Positions 16,280 through 25,176 of a DNA stretch of 64,000 nt are shown here, piece by piece. Position 1 is the first letter of the stretch, and each line of letters starts with the position of its first letter. This DNA comes from a bacterium (GTDB taxonomy: Bacteria; Cyanobacteriota; Vampirovibrionia; Gastranaerophilales; Gastranaerophilaceae). The stretch lies in assembly GCA_017396025.1 (NCBI GenBank), contig JAFQNF010000044.1, forward strand, positions 1-64,000, in the 5' to 3' direction. The position numbers were made by a program, and so were the translations under genes. Under the pieces are notes generated by a model that was given only the letters and a program-made list of their open reading frames with translations, was not told where the DNA came from and ran no database searches.

Positions 16280-18421
16280 TTACATACTTTTTCTGTCTTT
16301 TATTTCTTCCATTTTTGCTTCGTTCAAACGTGTATCACCTTTTACTCTTGAGTAAGATAGGTAACCGTTCATTCTATCGATTTTTGTTAAGTTTCGGCTT
16401 CCGCATTTAGGGCAAACGTCCATATTTAATTCTTGGTGACCGCAATCATCACAATATGAAAGTGATAAGTTAACACCTTCATAGAAGCCCATATCCATCG
16501 CTCTTTCAATTAATGTTCTAATTGCTTCTTTATTGTATGCAATTGGGTATTTTACATATTGGATTTTTCCGCCATTCATCAAATTCCAAAATCTATTTTC
16601 TAAGTTTTGTTTTTCAATTGGAGTAATATCTTCTGAAACGTGACAATGGAAGCTGTTTGAAACATATCCTCTATCAGATACATTGGCAACAACGCCATAT
16701 TTTTCTCTAAATTGTTTTACTTGAAGACCGCAAAGGTTTTCTGCTGGTGTTCCATAAAGTGCATATAAGTTGCCGTCTTCTTCTTTGAACTCGTTTACAC
16801 GTTTGTTAATGTATTCCATTACTTCAACAGCAAATTGACCATCTTCAACTAATGATTTGCCGTTGTGGATTTGTTGAAGTTCGTTTAATGCTGTAATACC
16901 AAACGAAGCTGTTGCTGCTTTTAATAACGGTTTAATCTTATCGTGAAAACCTAAATGACCGCCCAAGAAACCACCTTCACAGTACGCAAGTGGGTTTGTT
17001 GAAGCTTTCATTTCACCTAAATATTCATAAGTTCTGATGTGAAGTTTTCTGATTAATTGTAAGTAGTAATCTAAAACTTCATAGAAATCTTTACTTTCTT
17101 TTTTCGCTTTAGCATAAATCATTGGTAAGTGTAGGCTGATAGCACCAATGTTAAAACGACCAACAAAAATTGGCTTGTCGTTTTCGTTTGCAGGATACAT
17201 TCCTCCTTCTTCATACCAAGGAGATAAAAACGCTCTGCAACCCATTGGAGAAATAACTCTTTTGTACTTTTTGTACATACTAGCAACATAACCGTCGCCT
17301 GTTAAACTTAACCAATCTGGATACATAGAACGTTGCGAACATTCAATACCTGCTTCAAATACGTCTTCAAGCTCGCAACCTTTGCCGTGCAAATCTTTAT
17401 CATATAAGAATACGATTTTAGGGAACAATACAGGTTTTTTACATTCTTTTTTACCTTGACCGCCTCTTCTTATTTCTAACGCAGTGATTGCTGCCATTTT
17501 TTCGTATTCGCCAGTGCCTAAACCAAGCGTAATTGTGATAAATGGATAGTCACCTCTAGATGAAGCCACTGTATTGAATTTGTATTCCCAACCTTGGAAA
17601 CCTTGTTCGAAATCAACCTTAACATCTTTTAGTGCTTCTTTTCTTGCATTTTCAAAAGATAATCCCATTGAGATGTATCTTTCGTATTGTTTATCATAAG
17701 TTTTTTGTGCATAAGGTGCTAATAATTTATCAACTTCTGCAACTGTGAAACCACCATACTGTTGGCTTGCTGCTGCCATAACAATATCGCCGATAACGTC
17801 GAATGCAACTGCTAATGATTTTGGTTCGTTATACCAAAGGTTACCCATTTCAAAGCCACCTTTTAGTACATTGCCAACATCAAATAAACAACAGTTCATT
17901 GTATCGCGTCTAGCTGACATATCGTGGATGTAAATATAACCATCACGGATTGCTTGTAAATCTTCAACAGTTAAGAAGAACTTTTTGTATAATTCTTTGT
18001 TTAATTGATTGAAAATTAAAGAACGTTTTGTAGAAACTAATGCAGAGTCAGAATTTGAGTTTTCCTTGTCGCCAATATACATAATTTTTTGGCTTTCTTG
18101 ATAAACTTTATCAAGCATTCTAACGAAATCTTGCTTATAGTTTCTGTAGTTTCTATAGCTTTGACCAACTTTTGGGTTAACACCTTCTAAAGCAGCTTCA
18201 ACTATATTGTGCATATCGTGGATAAGGATTTCTGTTTTTCCACAATCTTCAACATCTTTTTCTACGATAGAGCAAATTTCATTTATTTGTGCTTCAGTAA
18301 AATCTATAAGCACACGTTGTGCAGATTTTTTAACTGCATTAACAACCTTGTTTATATCAAATTTTTCCTTAGTACCGTCTTTTTTTATAACAAAAAAACA
18401 TTTAGACTCATTATTTTCCAT
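16280..18421 (-). CDS. nrdD: Anaerobic ribonucleoside-triphosphate reductase
   Basis: 713 residues. An N-terminal ATP-cone (about 8-95, KKDGTKEKFDINKVVNAVKK) gives allosteric control, followed by the ten-stranded barrel. The C-terminus has a zinc site (Cys657, Cys660, Cys670, Cys673) and the glycyl-radical loop RMNGYLS with Gly686. It makes dNTPs from NTPs and is oxygen-sensitive, pointing to an anaerobic life. GAGG lies about eight bases before the ATG. An imperfect palindrome in its leader (18453-18478) may be regulatory. Confidence 0.96.
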   Translation of the reverse strand: MENNESKCFFVIKKDGTKEKFDINKVVNAVKKSAQRVLIDFTEAQINEICSIVEKDVEDCGKTEILIHDMHNIVEAALEGVNPKVGQSYRNYRNYKQDFVRMLDKVYQESQKIMYIGDKENSNSDSALVSTKRSLIFNQLNKELYKKFFLTVEDLQAIRDGYIYIHDMSARRDTMNCCLFDVGNVLKGGFEMGNLWYNEPKSLAVAFDVIGDIVMAAASQQYGGFTVAEVDKLLAPYAQKTYDKQYERYISMGLSFENARKEALKDVKVDFEQGFQGWEYKFNTVASSRGDYPFITITLGLGTGEYEKMAAITALEIRRGGQGKKECKKPVLFPKIVFLYDKDLHGKGCELEDVFEAGIECSQRSMYPDWLSLTGDGYVASMYKKYKRVISPMGCRAFLSPWYEEGGMYPANENDKPIFVGRFNIGAISLHLPMIYAKAKKESKDFYEVLDYYLQLIRKLHIRTYEYLGEMKASTNPLAYCEGGFLGGHLGFHDKIKPLLKAATASFGITALNELQQIHNGKSLVEDGQFAVEVMEYINKRVNEFKEEDGNLYALYGTPAENLCGLQVKQFREKYGVVANVSDRGYVSNSFHCHVSEDITPIEKQNLENRFWNLMNGGKIQYVKYPIAYNKEAIRTLIERAMDMGFYEGVNLSLSYCDDCGHQELNMDVCPKCGSRNLTKIDRMNGYLSYSRVKGDTRLNEAKMEEIKDRKSM

Positions 18422-18452
18422 GCTCTACCTCAGCTATGTTGTTGCATACCTC

Positions 18453-18478
18453 AAAACACGCATAAAATATGCTGTTTT
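18453..18478. promoter_or_regulatory. Palindrome in the nrdD leader
   Basis: AAAACACGCATA-aaa-TATGC-TGTTTT, an inverted repeat with a one-base bulge, 32-57 nt upstream of the nrdD ATG. It could be an operator or an RNA hairpin in the leader. It does not match the NrdR-box consensus. Confidence 0.4.
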
Positions 18479-18608
18479 ATAACCTCTAGTTATCCCAAAT
18501 CTCTCGTTTGTATTAATTATATTTTACACCAAAATTGCATGCCTGTAAACTATGAAAAACTAAAATTGATAATTATTATTATTTTTTCTTTTTACTTTTT
18601 TTGTATGA

Positions 18609-18636
18609 TTGAAATACTTAAAATGAAAGATATAAT
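18609..18636 (+). promoter_or_regulatory. Promoter of the prepilin gene
   Basis: TTGAAA (18609-18614), a 16-nt spacer and TATAAT (18631-18636), followed by the prepilin ATG at 18670. Good sigma-70-type match. Confidence 0.65.
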
Positions 18637-18669
18637 CTAATATATTTATAATGAAAGAGATTTGAATTT

Positions 18670-19296
18670 ATGAAACTAAAAGCATTTACGCTTGCAGAAG
18701 TTTTGATAGCACTTGTTGTTCTTGGCGTTATTGCTGCAATGACTATTCCTAATATTACAGAAGGAACGAGAAAATCGGAATATTCTGCAAGATTAAAAAA
18801 GTTTTATGCAACATTAAATCAAGCTCAAACAAGGGCGTACGCTTTTGGGGATTACTGGGATATTTGGTGTCAAGAAACGGGTAAAGAATATGATTCTTCA
18901 ACAAAAACCACCAAAGAATTTGCTGAAACATATTTGGTTCCACATGTTTCTGTTTTGAGAAAAGGTGTGGTCAATGGGAAATATACAATATATTTAAATG
19001 ATGGAACAAGTTTTTATTTAACAAAAGAACAATGTTTACATTTCTTTTTTGATGCCAATGGTGATAAAAAGCCTAATGTTTCAGGACGTGATCAATATAG
19101 ATACACATATTGTCCATCAACTATTGATAGGTCGTTGATTGATGCTCAACCAGGTGTTTTAATTGCATATCCGTGGAAGACCGGAAAAACTAGAAGAGAA
19201 GCGCTTAATGCTTGTAAATCTAATCCCGATACTTGTTCTAAATTATTGTTAATTGATGAATGGGATTATAAAAATGATTACCCTTATGCTATTTAG
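18670..19296 (+). CDS. Type IV pilin-like protein (prepilin N-methylation motif)
   Basis: 208 residues. The start MKLKAFTLAEVLIALVVLG has the prepilin cleavage/methylation pattern (A-FTLAE, Glu at mature position 5), then the hydrophobic helix VIAAMTIPNI. The remainder is a secreted head with four to five cysteines (CQETG, EQCLHFF, YCPST, DTCSK) that could form disulfides. This N-terminus is highly repeated in gut Melainabacteria genomes. It may be a minor pilin or pseudopilin; no pilus assembly genes are nearby and the gene stands alone behind its own promoter. Confidence 0.88.
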   Translation: MKLKAFTLAEVLIALVVLGVIAAMTIPNITEGTRKSEYSARLKKFYATLNQAQTRAYAFGDYWDIWCQETGKEYDSSTKTTKEFAETYLVPHVSVLRKGVVNGKYTIYLNDGTSFYLTKEQCLHFFFDANGDKKPNVSGRDQYRYTYCPSTIDRSLIDAQPGVLIAYPWKTGKTRREALNACKSNPDTCSKLLLIDEWDYKNDYPYAI

Positions 19297-19356
19297 AAAA
19301 TACATAACCCTACAAGACTAATTGCCAAATATCACTAGATATTCTAAAATTAGCTT

Positions 19357-20325
19357 ATGAATATATGGGGATATATTTTTAAAAGGATTTTACAAACGAT
19401 ACCGTTATTATTATTGGTATCGATTATAAGCTTTTTTCTAATTAGGCTAGCGCCGGTTGACCCATTGGCAGAACTTAGGTTAAATCCATCTATTACACAA
19501 GAAACACTTGATTATGAAGCGCAACGTTTAGGTCTTGATAAACCTGTTATTGTTCAATATGGATTGTGGTTAAAAAGTTTTGTGCAAGGCGATTTTGGTT
19601 ATTGTACAACGGGTGAAAAAGTTGCTGATAAATTAATGGAACGTATCCCAAATACTTTGTTATTGACAAGTTTTGTTATATTTTTTACTTGGGCTGTTGG
19701 TATTCCACTTGGTATTGTCGCTGCTCTTCATTGGCGAAAGCCTATTGATAGGATTTTGACGATATTATCGAGTATTGGTATGGCAATTCCTTCCTTCTTT
19801 TTTGCTTTATTGTTATTGATTTTTGCCGTAAAAACAGGTTGGTTTCCAACGGGTGGATTGACTAGTTATGATTTTTCAGAGATGACAATTTGGGGAAAAA
19901 TACTTGATGTTCTTCATCACTTAGTTCTTCCTGTTGTTGTTTTGTTCACAATTTCTTTGTCTGGTTTGCAAAGACAAATGAGGGGAAACTTGCTTGATGT
20001 ATTGCAATCTGATTATGTTAAATTTGCGAGAGCAAAAGGCTTGAGTGAAACAAAGGTAGTCTACAAACACGCGCTTCGAAATGCTATTAACCCAATGGTT
20101 ACACTTTTAGGTTTCGAATTTGCTTCGTTATTAAGTGGTGCGGCATTAACAGAATATGTTTTTCAATATCCGGGGTTAGGCAGGTTGATATTAGAAGCTG
20201 TTATGAAGTCTGACATTAATCTTGTTATGGCTTCATTAATGATTGGTACAATAATGCTTGTTATTGGTAACTTACTTGCTGATATTTTGCTAAAGCTTGT
20301 TGACCCTAGAGTGGAGGTGGCTTAA
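19357..20325 (+). CDS. Peptide/nickel-type ABC transporter permease (DppB/OppB family)
   Basis: 322 residues, about six membrane helices. It contains the N-terminal family signature LLLVSIISFFLIRLAPVDPL and the EAA loop FARAKGLSETKVVYKHALRN (about 227-246). It forms half of the channel of a dipeptide/oligopeptide-type importer. Its stop overlaps the oppC-like ATG by one base. The matching solute-binding protein and ATPases are not in this window, so the substrate cannot be given. Confidence 0.92.
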   Translation: MNIWGYIFKRILQTIPLLLLVSIISFFLIRLAPVDPLAELRLNPSITQETLDYEAQRLGLDKPVIVQYGLWLKSFVQGDFGYCTTGEKVADKLMERIPNTLLLTSFVIFFTWAVGIPLGIVAALHWRKPIDRILTILSSIGMAIPSFFFALLLLIFAVKTGWFPTGGLTSYDFSEMTIWGKILDVLHHLVLPVVVLFTISLSGLQRQMRGNLLDVLQSDYVKFARAKGLSETKVVYKHALRNAINPMVTLLGFEFASLLSGAALTEYVFQYPGLGRLILEAVMKSDINLVMASLMIGTIMLVIGNLLADILLKLVDPRVEVA

Positions 20326-21380
20326 TGTCTAAGCTTCCAAGCTTTGAATCTGTTCAAAAAGAAAATATTTTAAAAGCGGTATTGAAAGATAAATTTGCAC
20401 GCTATGCATTTTTTGTATTAGTGACTCTTTATTTGGCTGTTTTTCTTGCTCCTTTTATTACTCCATATTCAAAAGAATATTCAAATAGGGATAAAGCGTA
20501 TTGTCCGCCATCTAAGATATATGTAATTAATGAAGATGGTAAACTCTCATTTCCTTATACGTATAATTATGTTCGTTATTTTGATAAAGAGACTTTTGAA
20601 ACAAAATATATTGAAGATAGAACAAAAAAGTATCGTGTTAAATATTTTGATAAAACATTTTATAACGTTGAAAAGGGTGGGGAGTTATATCTTCTTGGTA
20701 CTGATATAAATGGTCGAGATAATTTTTCAAGGCTTTTATATGGTGGTCAAATATCTTTAACGATAGGCTTCCTTGCTTTATTAGTGTCATTTCCACTTGG
20801 AATGCTTTATGGTGGATTATCAGGTTATCTTGGCGGAAAAACAGATTTTATAATGATGAGAATAGCTGAAGCAATAATGTCTATACCAAGCTTTTACTTG
20901 CTTATTATATTGGCATCAATTTTGCCTGCAGATATGACAAGTATTCAAAGATTTACACTTATTGTTTTAATATTAGCGCTTATTGGTTGGGCTGGGTTTT
21001 CGCGGGTTGTTCGTGGAATGGTTCTTTCAATCAAGAAAAAAGAATTTGTTATTGCCTCAGAAGCTATAGGTGCATCTAATATTCGTACAATAATTCATCA
21101 TATTTTACCTCAGACTATAAGTTATGTTATTGTTGCTATGACTTTGAGTGTGCCATCCTATATTCTCTCAGAATCTGGATTGAGCTTTTTAGGGCTTGGT
21201 ATTCAACAACCAGATGCAAGCTGGGGAAATATGTTAAAAGAAGCGCAAGAATTTGTTAATATAGTTTCTCGTCCTTGGCTTTTAACTCCTGGTTTTTTAA
21301 TTTTTGTTGCAGTTTTAGCTTTTAATGTAATTGGTGATACAATTAGAGACGTGCTGGATCCTAATAGTAAGGAAAGATAA
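20325..21380 (+). CDS. Peptide/nickel-type ABC transporter permease (DppC/OppC family)
   Basis: 351 residues. The first helix (about 27-48) is followed by a long extracytoplasmic insertion (about 55-125, rich in Tyr, Lys and Asp) and then LYLLGTDINGRDNFSRLLYG, the family's conserved entry to the core. The EAA motif ASEAIGASNIRTIIHHILPQ lies near 245-264. The insertion makes it longer than the usual ~300 residues. It is translationally coupled to the DppB-type gene and followed 5 nt later by mgtC. Confidence 0.92.
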   Translation: MSKLPSFESVQKENILKAVLKDKFARYAFFVLVTLYLAVFLAPFITPYSKEYSNRDKAYCPPSKIYVINEDGKLSFPYTYNYVRYFDKETFETKYIEDRTKKYRVKYFDKTFYNVEKGGELYLLGTDINGRDNFSRLLYGGQISLTIGFLALLVSFPLGMLYGGLSGYLGGKTDFIMMRIAEAIMSIPSFYLLIILASILPADMTSIQRFTLIVLILALIGWAGFSRVVRGMVLSIKKKEFVIASEAIGASNIRTIIHHILPQTISYVIVAMTLSVPSYILSESGLSFLGLGIQQPDASWGNMLKEAQEFVNIVSRPWLLTPGFLIFVAVLAFNVIGDTIRDVLDPNSKER

Positions 21381-21385
21381 AGAAT

Positions 21386-22099
21386 ATGCAAGAATTTTTG
21401 AGTTATTTTCAGATAGCGGATGCCGATATCTTAATTAGAATAATTTTTTCTATAGTTTTAGGTTCTATTATTGGACTTGAAAGAGAATTGACTAATAAGG
21501 CTGCTGGTTTAAGAACTCAAATTCTAGTGTGTTTAGGTTCTTGCTTATTTACAATCCTTTCAATATATGGATTTTCAACAGCTGTAACTTTATATCCATT
21601 GGGAGACCCATCTCGTGTTGCTGCTCAAATAATTACTGGTATAGGTTTTATTGGTGCAGGGACTGTTTTAAGACAAGGATTAACAGTTACAGGACTTACA
21701 ACAGCTTCTACATTATGGATAGTTGCAGCTATCGGTATGGCTTGTGGTTGTGGTCAAATAAGTCTTGCAGTTGCAACTACATTAATTACAGTTTGTGTTC
21801 TTGTTTTGATTAGATTTTTTGAATTGAAATTAATGCCAAGAAATATGAAACATTTGCGCAAAGTAAAAATTTCTTTTGTGTGTAAATATGATGAATATGA
21901 TGAAGTTTATAAAAAATTGATGGAAATGTTTCCTGAAATATTAGATTATAATCATAAAACAATTGATGAAGATGGTGATACTTTAAAAATTAACGCAAAA
22001 GTATTTTCTAATGAAAAATCTCCTGTTTTAGCTATATATAAACAGCTTGATGAAATAAAAAATTTACAATCTGTAAGTGTAAAGGAAATTTTTGATTAA
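21386..22099 (+). CDS. MgtC/SapB family membrane protein
   Basis: 237 residues. The N-terminal half has four to five membrane helices with the family signatures SIIGLERELTNKAAGLRTQI, GIGFIGAGTVL and GLTTASTLWIVAAIG. The C-terminal part (about 155-237) is a soluble ACT-like domain. MgtC proteins affect Mg2+ starvation survival and ATP synthase activity in pathogens; the role in a commensal is not known. It is in the same transcript as the OppBC-type permeases. Confidence 0.92.
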   Translation: MQEFLSYFQIADADILIRIIFSIVLGSIIGLERELTNKAAGLRTQILVCLGSCLFTILSIYGFSTAVTLYPLGDPSRVAAQIITGIGFIGAGTVLRQGLTVTGLTTASTLWIVAAIGMACGCGQISLAVATTLITVCVLVLIRFFELKLMPRNMKHLRKVKISFVCKYDEYDEVYKKLMEMFPEILDYNHKTIDEDGDTLKINAKVFSNEKSPVLAIYKQLDEIKNLQSVSVKEIFD

Positions 22100-22121
22100 A
22101 TTTTCAAAAAAATGTTATAAT
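22092..22121 (+). promoter_or_regulatory. Promoter of the acyltransferase gene
   Basis: TTGATT (22092-22097), 18-nt spacer and TATAAT (22116-22121) with an extended -10 TGT directly before it. It overlaps the end of the mgtC gene. Confidence 0.6.
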
Positions 22122-22148
22122 CGAAAAAGAGATTAGTGGTATAAAAGT

Positions 22149-22985
22149 ATGCAAAAGGAAAAAACGGAAAAATTATATTCTGATATTCCTCCTACAAAAT
22201 TAAGGAATAGAAAAGAAAAATTTAGAAAGGCTCAAAATAGACCTTTTTGGACTTGGCTTGCAGATAGAGTTATGTTTCGTATGGTAAGTCATAGATTTTA
22301 TGCTCTTCGTATAAAAAATCTTGAAGCATTTAAAGAACGAAGAGATAAGAATTTTCCTTCTATTTTTTATGCAACACATAATAATTGGTGGGACGGTCTG
22401 ATTGGTTATAATCTAATGCGCCGTGCTTTTAAAGTTCGTACTAGAATGATGATTGAGGAAATGAATAGATTTCCTTTATTTGCATTGATTGGTGCTTTTC
22501 CAGTAAATAAATCTTCTGCACAAGAAGCAATGAAATCTCTAAAGTATATTGTTGATGATTTAAAAGAACCAGATATGGGTTTTTGGATTTTTCCACAAGG
22601 TATCGTTAGACCGCCAAATTATAGACCTATGGAGTTCCAAACAGGTTTGGCTTATATCGCTCAAAATATAGCAAAAAAACATGGCGGTGTTAATTTAATC
22701 CCTGTTGCTGTAAACTATACATTCTTGCGTGAAGATAGACCAGAGTGTTTGGCTGAAGTTGGTGAACCAATTATTATTACTCAAGATAATTGTAAGTTCG
22801 ATAGACATGAGTTTACAGAAAAATTACAAAAAGAATTTGAGCAGCTTTGTGATGAACAATTAAAAACATTTTCTCGTGGAGAAGTTACAGGGTATGAATA
22901 TGTATTCAGACAAGATTTGCCTTGGAATAGAAAAATTGAGAAAAAACTAAAAAATGTTGGAATGAAAGATGTTGAAGTTCAATAG
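22149..22985 (+). CDS. PlsC-like 1-acyl-glycerol-3-phosphate acyltransferase family protein
   Basis: 278 residues. The H-x4-D acyltransferase motif is THNNWWDGL (His and Asp near residues 78-83), and the phosphate-binding motif FPxGT(R) is represented by FPQGIVRPP near 150. It would transfer an acyl chain to a lysophospholipid or related acceptor at the inner membrane. There is no long N-terminal membrane helix. The exact acceptor is uncertain; lysophosphatidic acid and a glycolipid are both possible. Confidence 0.82.
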   Translation: MQKEKTEKLYSDIPPTKLRNRKEKFRKAQNRPFWTWLADRVMFRMVSHRFYALRIKNLEAFKERRDKNFPSIFYATHNNWWDGLIGYNLMRRAFKVRTRMMIEEMNRFPLFALIGAFPVNKSSAQEAMKSLKYIVDDLKEPDMGFWIFPQGIVRPPNYRPMEFQTGLAYIAQNIAKKHGGVNLIPVAVNYTFLREDRPECLAEVGEPIIITQDNCKFDRHEFTEKLQKEFEQLCDEQLKTFSRGEVTGYEYVFRQDLPWNRKIEKKLKNVGMKDVEVQ

Positions 22986-23011
22986 TTTTTTGTTAAGTTT
23001 GTAACAAAAAA
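22986..23011 (+). terminator. AT-rich hairpin, possible terminator
   Basis: TTTTTTGTTA-agtttg-TAACAAAAAA starts directly after the acyltransferase stop. The 10-bp perfect stem is AT-rich and the 3' side is A-rich on this strand, so it is a better terminator for the opposite strand or merely a weak one. Confidence 0.35.
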
Positions 23012-23077
23012 TGTTTTTGAAGAAATTATTTGTTTCCGATTGCCTTTATATATAAAGATGACAGTCTTGGAATCACT

Positions 23078-23260
23078 ATGGAAAAAACTAAAGAACTTGA
23101 ATTAGATATTCAATATGTAAAGTCTGTGGTAAATAGGTATGCGGGTTTGTATAAAGACACGTTATCTAATGTTGCCAAGACAAACAAAATAATTAATTCA
23201 AGACGTAAATTTATATTATTCCAATTTAGAAATATTTTTGATTTTAGATTTTGGTTTTAG
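23078..23260 (+). CDS. Small hypothetical protein
   Basis: 60 residues (MEKTKELELDIQYVKSVVNR start). Charged and probably helical to about residue 45, then an aromatic end (FQFRNIFDFRFWF). No known motif. The ATG at 23078 is more likely than an in-frame TTG at 23030. Its last bases overlap the 3' end of the convergent hpt gene by 4 nt. The coding look is fair, but independent evidence of expression is lacking. Confidence 0.4.
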   Translation: MEKTKELELDIQYVKSVVNRYAGLYKDTLSNVAKTNKIINSRRKFILFQFRNIFDFRFWF

Positions 23261-23802
23261 CTAGGAAAATATCCAATATAAGGTAGATTTCTGTAGTATC
23301 CTTTGTAGTCCAATCCATATCCGACTACAAATTTATCGTCAATTTCGAAACCATAAAAATCAGGTTCGATTTCTATTTGTCTTGCGCATTTTTTATTCAA
23401 TAATGTTACAAATGCAAGCTTTTTAGGATGATGTTTTATCTTAAATAAGTCAGTTAAAAATCTTGCAGTTAATCCTGTATCGATAATATCTTCTACTATT
23501 AATACATTTTTTTCGTGTAAATTAGGGAGTGTTAAATCAATTGCTTGTAAATTGTTTGATGACTTTTGTTCGTTACCATAACTAGAAATTCTAATGAATT
23601 CCATTTGAACTGAATGATTAAAGTGTTTAACTAGATCTGCACAAAACATAACAGAACCTTTTAGTACGCATATTACATATATATCTTCATCGACTGTAAA
23701 AACTTTTTCTATTTCGCTTGCAAGTGTTTTAAGTTTTTTTTGTATTTCTTCTTCTGAAATAAGTACTCTAAGGTCTTTTATGTCTTTATCCAAATCAGTC
23801 AT
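23257..23802 (-). CDS. hpt: Hypoxanthine phosphoribosyltransferase
   Basis: 181 residues. The PRPP-binding motif VLIVEDIIDTGLTA lies near residues 96-109, and PDFYGFEIDDKFVVGYGLDY is the base-recognition end typical of bacterial Hpt. It salvages hypoxanthine (and guanine) to the nucleotide. Its start overlaps the end of tilS by 8 nt; tilS-hpt is a widespread gene pair. Confidence 0.95.
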   Translation of the reverse strand: MTDLDKDIKDLRVLISEEEIQKKLKTLASEIEKVFTVDEDIYVICVLKGSVMFCADLVKHFNHSVQMEFIRISSYGNEQKSSNNLQAIDLTLPNLHEKNVLIVEDIIDTGLTARFLTDLFKIKHHPKKLAFVTLLNKKCARQIEIEPDFYGFEIDDKFVVGYGLDYKGYYRNLPYIGYFPS

Positions 23803-25156
23803 TATTTGTTATCTCCAGTTCCAGTCTATATTTTGGAATGTTTTTTGAACGCAATTTTTCGCTCAACCCAACTCCAATTGCCCATAATATTTCCTTATCT
23901 TTGCACAATAATAGAATTTTATCTCTATCGTGTTCAGGAATATTTTTATTTATAAAATATTTTTTTAATTTCATTTTACCTTGCATTCCGAATGGTTGGA
24001 TGATGTCACCATTTCGTCTTGTTCTTAAGGTTAATGGAAAATCAATTTCGTTCAAGTCAACATATGCACTCTTTTGGATTGCTTTAGGAAATTTATCAGG
24101 TCTTTCTGTATTTTCAATAATTGATAAATGATAAATATTTTCTAAAGTATGAGTGCCTATTGATTTAATTTCAATTTCGCCTTCTATTTTTTTATAGCTA
24201 TCAGCATGAACAAGATATGTGTATTTGTGTGAAACGAATAGCCACAAATCATTTGTTATAGAAAGGGTTTTTCCTGTTTTTGATTTTTGATTGTCAGTTA
24301 TAAAATTAACTAATTCTTGTGTCTTTGCAAAGCTTGGTTCTATTTCATTTTTTACCAAAAGTTTATAAATAAAATGTTGTTTAATGGCAGCATTTAAAAT
24401 TAAAAAGTTTTGTGTTAGCCATTTATCGCCAATTGTAATTTGTTTCTCAATATTTTCCATTAATTCGTTAATTACTTTATTGTTGCCTGTTGCAATATCG
24501 GCAAGTGTAATTAATGAGTTTTCAATATTTGGGTTGATTACTTTTATAGCAGGCATAATATTGTGACGAATATTATTGCGAGCATATTTTGTGTTTGCAT
24601 TGCTTGTATCGTTATTTGGGTATAATTCATTTTTGATGCAGTATTCTTCAATGTCTTTTCTTGAAAAATTTAGGATAGGGCGAATAACTTTAAATCCTGC
24701 TAATTCTCTTAATTCACGAATCCCTTCAAGACCATTCAAGCCTGTACCTTTAATAATACGATATAAAATAGTTTCTGCATTGTCACTTTTTGTGTGAGCT
24801 GTTAATATTGCATCAGCTTCAAATTCTTCTGCACAACGTTTAAAGAAATCATAACGTTTTTCTCTTGCAATTAATTCGGTTGCCTTTGTTCCTTCTTCAA
24901 GCGTATCTGAAATAAAAGTGATATCATTTTCTTCGCAAAAGGCAAGACAACGTTCTTTTTCTAATTCAGATTCTTTCCCTCTCCAATTATGATTAAGATG
25001 TGCAGCAACAAGTAAGAAACCATATTCATGAGAAAGTTTGTTCATAATATCTAATAAACACATAGAATCCCAACCGCCTGAAAAACCGACGATTAAAGTT
25101 GTTTCGCAACTTATGTTTATATACTTTTCAAGAATATTTTTTACGGTTTCTTTCAT
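23795..25156 (-). CDS. tilS: tRNA(Ile)-lysidine synthetase
   Basis: 453 residues. The PP-loop ATP site is VGFSGGWDSMCLL (about 23-35), AAHLNHNWRGKESE and the YARNNIRHNIMP segment are family signatures, and the C-terminal part (about 350-453, LTLRTRRNGDIIQPFGMQGK, KLKKYFINKNIP) is the TilS C-domain. It modifies C34 of tRNA(Ile) CAU to lysidine, so AUA is read as Ile. Essential in most bacteria. Overlaps hpt. Confidence 0.95.
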   Translation of the reverse strand: MKETVKNILEKYINISCETTLIVGFSGGWDSMCLLDIMNKLSHEYGFLLVAAHLNHNWRGKESELEKERCLAFCEENDITFISDTLEEGTKATELIAREKRYDFFKRCAEEFEADAILTAHTKSDNAETILYRIIKGTGLNGLEGIRELRELAGFKVIRPILNFSRKDIEEYCIKNELYPNNDTSNANTKYARNNIRHNIMPAIKVINPNIENSLITLADIATGNNKVINELMENIEKQITIGDKWLTQNFLILNAAIKQHFIYKLLVKNEIEPSFAKTQELVNFITDNQKSKTGKTLSITNDLWLFVSHKYTYLVHADSYKKIEGEIEIKSIGTHTLENIYHLSIIENTERPDKFPKAIQKSAYVDLNEIDFPLTLRTRRNGDIIQPFGMQGKMKLKKYFINKNIPEHDRDKILLLCKDKEILWAIGVGLSEKLRSKNIPKYRLELEITNND

Positions 25157-25176
25157 ACATTCTAATTATAGCAGAT

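Noticed and set aside
18453-18478. NrdR box upstream of nrdD
   Set aside because: Sequence does not fit the ACAC-ATATAT-GTGT-like consensus and there is no second box.
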